Assembly (NCBI GenBank): GCA_016201765.1
Contig: JACQCE010000001.1
Location: 1 to 37,116 of the forward strand
Length of the DNA: 37,116 nucleotides
Reading direction: 5' to 3'
From: Nitrospirota bacterium
GTDB taxonomy: Bacteria > Nitrospirota > Nitrospiria > JACQCE01
In this document: positions 34,505 to 37,116 of the stretch, piece by piece
Layout: the number at the start of each line of letters is the position of its first letter
Position numbering within the stretch: position 1 is the stretch's first letter
Made by a program: the position numbers and the translations under genes
Notes under the pieces: model-generated
Seen by the model: the letters and a program-made list of their open reading frames with translations, nothing else
Database searches by the model: none
What the model was told of the DNA's origin: nothing

Positions 34505-35053
34505 ATGAAACAACGACGATCGGATAAAAAGGGATTTACGCTCATGGAAGTTGCCATCACGGTTGGTATCGCGGCGGTGGTGACGGCCCTGGCGATTCCG
34601 ACCTTTCGCACCAGCTTCGCTCATTACAGTCTGACGGGAGCCGGCAGAAATCTTCTGGCCGACCTTCGGCTGGCCCAGGGACTGGCGGTCAAGGAAAATA
34701 CGGCTTATCAACTGTTTTTTGACCCGTTGAATTCCACGTATCAGATCGAGAAATGTCCGTGCAATCTGAACCCGGGCGGGGTGCATGGCACCGTGCAGCA
34801 AACCCAACGAGCGTTGAATGAATCGAACACCATCGGGCACGGCGCTCTCGATCTGGTTTCCGTTCAAGATACGTCGAGTGCAGATCGGCCGATCGTGCAA
34901 TTCGGCACCAATGGATTGGTGACCATTCCGACGACGGTGAATTTCCCTCTCACGGCCACGCTTCGGTCCAACGCCACCGGCGAGCAGATCCAGGTGAATG
35001 TCTGCCGGATGGGCAGGGTCTACGTGGTGTCGGCCGGCGATACGGGTTGTTGA
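34505..35053 (+). CDS. fimT: Minor pseudopilin FimT/GspH
   Basis: FimT/GspH proteins are minor pilins that help start pilus assembly. From ATG 34505 the product has 182 residues with a prepilin leader KKG before FTLMEVAITVGIA (cleavage after Gly10, Glu at +5) and a long N-terminal helix. A GspH-type globular part has NLLADLRLAQGLAVKENTAY, and two cysteines appear in EKCPC. The TTG start in the track lies upstream of the sigma-54 promoter and is unlikely. pilV follows within 3 nt. Confidence 0.92.
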   Translation: MKQRRSDKKGFTLMEVAITVGIAAVVTALAIPTFRTSFAHYSLTGAGRNLLADLRLAQGLAVKENTAYQLFFDPLNSTYQIEKCPCNLNPGGVHGTVQQTQRALNESNTIGHGALDLVSVQDTSSADRPIVQFGTNGLVTIPTTVNFPLTATLRSNATGEQIQVNVCRMGRVYVVSAGDTGC

Positions 35054-35055
35054 CG

Positions 35056-35538
35056 ATGAGGAATGAGATGAAGACGCAGGCGCACAGACAGAGACGAGGC
35101 CGGAACACCGGGATGGCCGGACAGGGAGGCTTCACGCTGCTGGAAGTGACGATCATGCTGCTGATCCTGGGGGCCGCCCTGGTCATGCTCTCCGGCGTGC
35201 AGACGACCTCCATCCGCAGTACCGGCATCGGATTCAGGCAATCGGTCGCCGTGTCGCTGATGGAACAACGGCTGGAGGAGCTGAGAGGCTTGACGTACAC
35301 CGACACGATCACCGACGCCGCGCTGACGGCTGGAGCTCATGCCGATGCCGATATCGTCATGCTCAATGGCGTCGATGTCACAGTGGTTCCCAATGCCCAC
35401 GGAATGACATATAGCCGGACCTACACCGTGGCGGACAATGACCCGACTGCGGACGTGAAACTCATCACCTATAACATGACCTGGAACGACGGCATCGCGC
35501 ACACGCTGACCATGGCCACCAGAGTGGGGAAAAACTGA
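35056..35538 (+). CDS. pilV: Type IV pilus minor pilin PilV
   Basis: PilV is a minor pilin of the priming complex. The 160-residue product from ATG 35056 carries a basic leader of 25 residues ending QGG before FTLLEVTIMLLILG (Glu at +5). It continues into the helical spine and the PilV pattern AVSLMEQRLEELRGL. A second ATG at 35068 has GAGGAA at short spacing and may be the true start. Spacing to fimT and to pilW (1 nt) supports one transcript. Confidence 0.9.
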   Translation: MRNEMKTQAHRQRRGRNTGMAGQGGFTLLEVTIMLLILGAALVMLSGVQTTSIRSTGIGFRQSVAVSLMEQRLEELRGLTYTDTITDAALTAGAHADADIVMLNGVDVTVVPNAHGMTYSRTYTVADNDPTADVKLITYNMTWNDGIAHTLTMATRVGKN

Positions 35539-35539
35539 G

Positions 35540-36379
35540 ATGGACCGCCGGGTCGAAACAGGCATGAGCCGCGCAGAGGGACGACGGGGGCTGACCCTGA
35601 TCGAAATGATGATCGCCCTGCTGTTGATGAGCTTTGTGATGATTTTCATTCAGGGCGTCTTTGTGACCCAGCGGAAAACGTACGTGGTGCAGGAGGACGT
35701 TTCTGACGCGCAGCAGGCGGTTCGGAACAGCCTGAGCCTGATCGAGCAGGACCTTCGATCGGCCGGTTATGGCATTCCTGCCGGATCGGGGACGCTGGCG
35801 ATTTCGGCCACGACGAACGGGAACCCCGATTCGCTCACCATGAACGTGGCGCAGGGTCCCACGACGTACCTGACGCTCACGCCCACCACGACCACGACCA
35901 TCACCGTGGCGGATGTCACCGGCTTTGCGGCGACCCAGTCCGTCACGATTCTGAACACCGTGTCACAGCAGGCGCTGGTGACGGGAACGATCGTCGCGGT
36001 CAATGCAGGCGCCAAGACACTTACGTTTGCCAATGGCACGATTCCCACGACCGTGAAACTGGGCGATCTGGTGGTCAGCAGCATCAATGTCATCAGCTAC
36101 AGTCTGGCTGGCACGAGCCTGACACGAACGGTCGACGCAACGCCGGAGGTGTTGACCAATCAAATCCAGAACCTGCAGTTTCGTTATGTCCTGGCCAACG
36201 GCACCGAGGTGGATGATCCCAGCGCATCGGGCGATCTGGCGAACATTCTCACTGTCCGGGTCACGCTGACGGCGCAGACGACCAGGCAGGCCTCAAGAGA
36301 CAGTTTCGGCAATCCCCTTGCCAGGCAATTGACCACCCTGGTCAGGGTGAAGAATCTGGCCATTCAAACCTCGACGTGA
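35540..36379 (+). CDS. pilW: Type IV pilus minor pilin PilW
   Basis: PilW is a large minor pilin joining the tip complex. The 279-residue protein has a leader RRG before LTLIEMMIALLLMSFVMIF, with Leu rather than Phe at +1 and Glu at +5. It continues with the PilW signature DAQQAVRNSLSLIEQDLRSAGYG. The rest is Thr/Val-rich beta structure with a TTTTTITVADVTGFAATQSVTI segment that may be a repeat-rich insertion. It lies 1 nt after pilV and 10 nt before pilX. Confidence 0.92.
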   Translation: MDRRVETGMSRAEGRRGLTLIEMMIALLLMSFVMIFIQGVFVTQRKTYVVQEDVSDAQQAVRNSLSLIEQDLRSAGYGIPAGSGTLAISATTNGNPDSLTMNVAQGPTTYLTLTPTTTTTITVADVTGFAATQSVTILNTVSQQALVTGTIVAVNAGAKTLTFANGTIPTTVKLGDLVVSSINVISYSLAGTSLTRTVDATPEVLTNQIQNLQFRYVLANGTEVDDPSASGDLANILTVRVTLTAQTTRQASRDSFGNPLARQLTTLVRVKNLAIQTST

Positions 36380-36389
36380 GGGAGCGGTT

Positions 36390-36890
36390 ATGACCACGCA
36401 CAGATCACGGAGACGACGGACGATGCCTGGGGTCTTGGGCCAGGAACGGGGCGCGGCCCTGGTCATGAGCCTCGTGATCATGCTGGTCCTGACCTTCCTG
36501 GGCATCATCGCCATGCTGACCTCCACGACGGAATTATCGCTCTCCGGCAATTATCGCCTGTCAAAGGAAGCCTACTACGCGGCCGACGGCGGGATGACCT
36601 ATGTCCTGAGGGACAAGCAATATTTTGCCCTGACCAATCCCACGACGCTGACCACGCCGAATTTCCCGGTCGGCGGCGTGGATTTGACGGTCAACGGGGC
36701 CTCGGCCAGCGGAACGGTGGAATTGCTGGCCTCCAACCAGGCAGCCCCGGATAATACGGGAAATGATGTGACGATCAACGGCCAGGTTCATGCAAATTAT
36801 TACAAGGTGACTTCACTGGGCAGTGGGAATCTCAACTCCCAGAGTCGTCAGATTGTGATCAAGGCGGAGCTGGTTCCCAGCGGGAACTAG
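36390..36890 (+). CDS. pilX: Type IV pilus assembly protein PilX
   Basis: PilX is a minor pilin needed with PilV, PilW and PilY1. The 166-residue product has an Arg-rich start, then the PilX N-terminal pattern GQERGAALVMSLVIMLVLTF. The ELSLSGNYRLSKEAYYAADGG segment that follows is diagnostic of PilX-type proteins. The C-terminal part is short and beta-rich, ending in QIVIKAEL. pilY1 starts 27 nt later. Confidence 0.92.
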   Translation: MTTHRSRRRRTMPGVLGQERGAALVMSLVIMLVLTFLGIIAMLTSTTELSLSGNYRLSKEAYYAADGGMTYVLRDKQYFALTNPTTLTTPNFPVGGVDLTVNGASASGTVELLASNQAAPDNTGNDVTINGQVHANYYKVTSLGSGNLNSQSRQIVIKAELVPSGN

Positions 36891-36917
36891 ACGCCGGCAG
36901 CGACAGGAGGATACGCC

Positions 36918-37116
36918 ATGGACAACCGGACACGGATGACGCGCATCGCGGCTCTTCTCCTTATGGCGGCCTGGCTGGCCTGGCCCGCCGTCGGCTCCGC
37001 AGACGACACCGAAATTTACGGATCGAGCAATGCCGAGATCAAGCCCAACGTGCTGATCATTTTCGACAACTCGGGCAGTATGAATGACACCATTCATACG
37101 GCGCATTATGACCCCG
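36918..37116 (+). CDS. pilY1: Type IV pilus tip adhesin PilY1, N-terminal part (cut by window end)
   Basis: Only about 66 codons are visible and the frame is open at the edge. AGGAGG precedes the ATG. The product starts with a signal peptide (MDNRTRMTR then a Leu/Ala/Trp core, cleavage near GSA-DD). It then shows NVLIIFDNSGSMND, the metal-binding DxSxS motif (residues 50-54) of a von Willebrand A domain as found at the N-terminus of PilY1. Position after pilX supports the call. PilY1 proteins are usually more than 1000 residues. Confidence 0.85.
   Translation, partial: MDNRTRMTRIAALLLMAAWLAWPAVGSADDTEIYGSSNAEIKPNVLIIFDNSGSMNDTIHTAHYDP

Overview
The window is about 37.1 kb of GC-rich bacterial DNA, almost entirely coding. 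It comes from a didermic (Gram-negative-type) bacterium: it carries LptC/LptA/LptB lipopolysaccharide transport, a PilQ secretin and a BamC-like envelope protein. Gene order and protein character (tuf plus the S10-spc-alpha ribosomal array, lptCAB-rpoN-rapZ, pilMNOPQ joined to aroC-aroK-aroB) would fit a Nitrospirota/Nitrospira-like or deltaproteobacterial-type lineage. That placement is inference from memory, not a search result.

Region 1 (1-15660, + strand) is an uninterrupted translation operon. It runs from the 3' end of tuf through rpsJ-rplCDWB-rpsS-rplV-rpsC-rplP-rpmC-rpsQ (S10 part), rplNXE-rpsN-rpsH-rplF-rplR-rpsE-rpmD-rplO-secY-adk-map-infA-rpmJ (spc part) and rpsM-rpsK-rpsD-rpoA-rplQ (alpha part). 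Many junctions are 4-nt ATGA/GTGA overlaps. S4, S14 and L36 are the zinc-binding (four-ligand) forms. A 14-codon micro-ORF sits between rplF and rplR.

Region 2 (15657-16500) has one minus-strand gene for a BamC-like exported protein. Its stop codon overlaps that of rplQ. It is followed by a divergent promoter region with a near-consensus sigma-70 promoter facing hflX.

Region 3 (16501-23324, + strand) holds hflX, lptC, lptA, lptB, rpoN (sigma-54), rapZ and two poorly characterised genes (an exported LPP20-like protein and a repeat-type conserved hypothetical). A 24-bp triplicate tandem repeat spans the hflX stop codon, and the LptC homologue lacks a visible membrane anchor.

Region 4 (23461-32802, + strand) starts at a near-consensus sigma-70 promoter. 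A tiny MerR-type DNA-binding protein is followed by the type IV pilus alignment and secretin genes pilM-N-O-P-Q, then aroC, aroK (with its own promoter), a small lipoprotein-like gene and aroB (shikimate pathway). A strong 50-nt hairpin precedes aroB.

Region 5 (32798-34254): a 141-bp imperfect palindrome (MITE/REP-like) overlaps the aroB stop codon. It is followed by a gene for a GAF-GAF-ANTAR putative RNA-binding antiterminator.

Region 6 (34255-37116): a textbook -24/-12 sigma-54 promoter drives the minor-pilin operon fimT-pilV-pilW-pilX-pilY1, the last gene being cut by the window edge. Because rpoN lies about 13 kb upstream in the same window, this suggests sigma-54 control of pilus tip/minor-pilin genes. 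No completely novel multi-gene system was recognised. The most interesting signals are the sigma-54 minor-pilin promoter, the palindromic element, the ANTAR regulator, the pre-aroB hairpin and the micro-ORF-coupled junctions.
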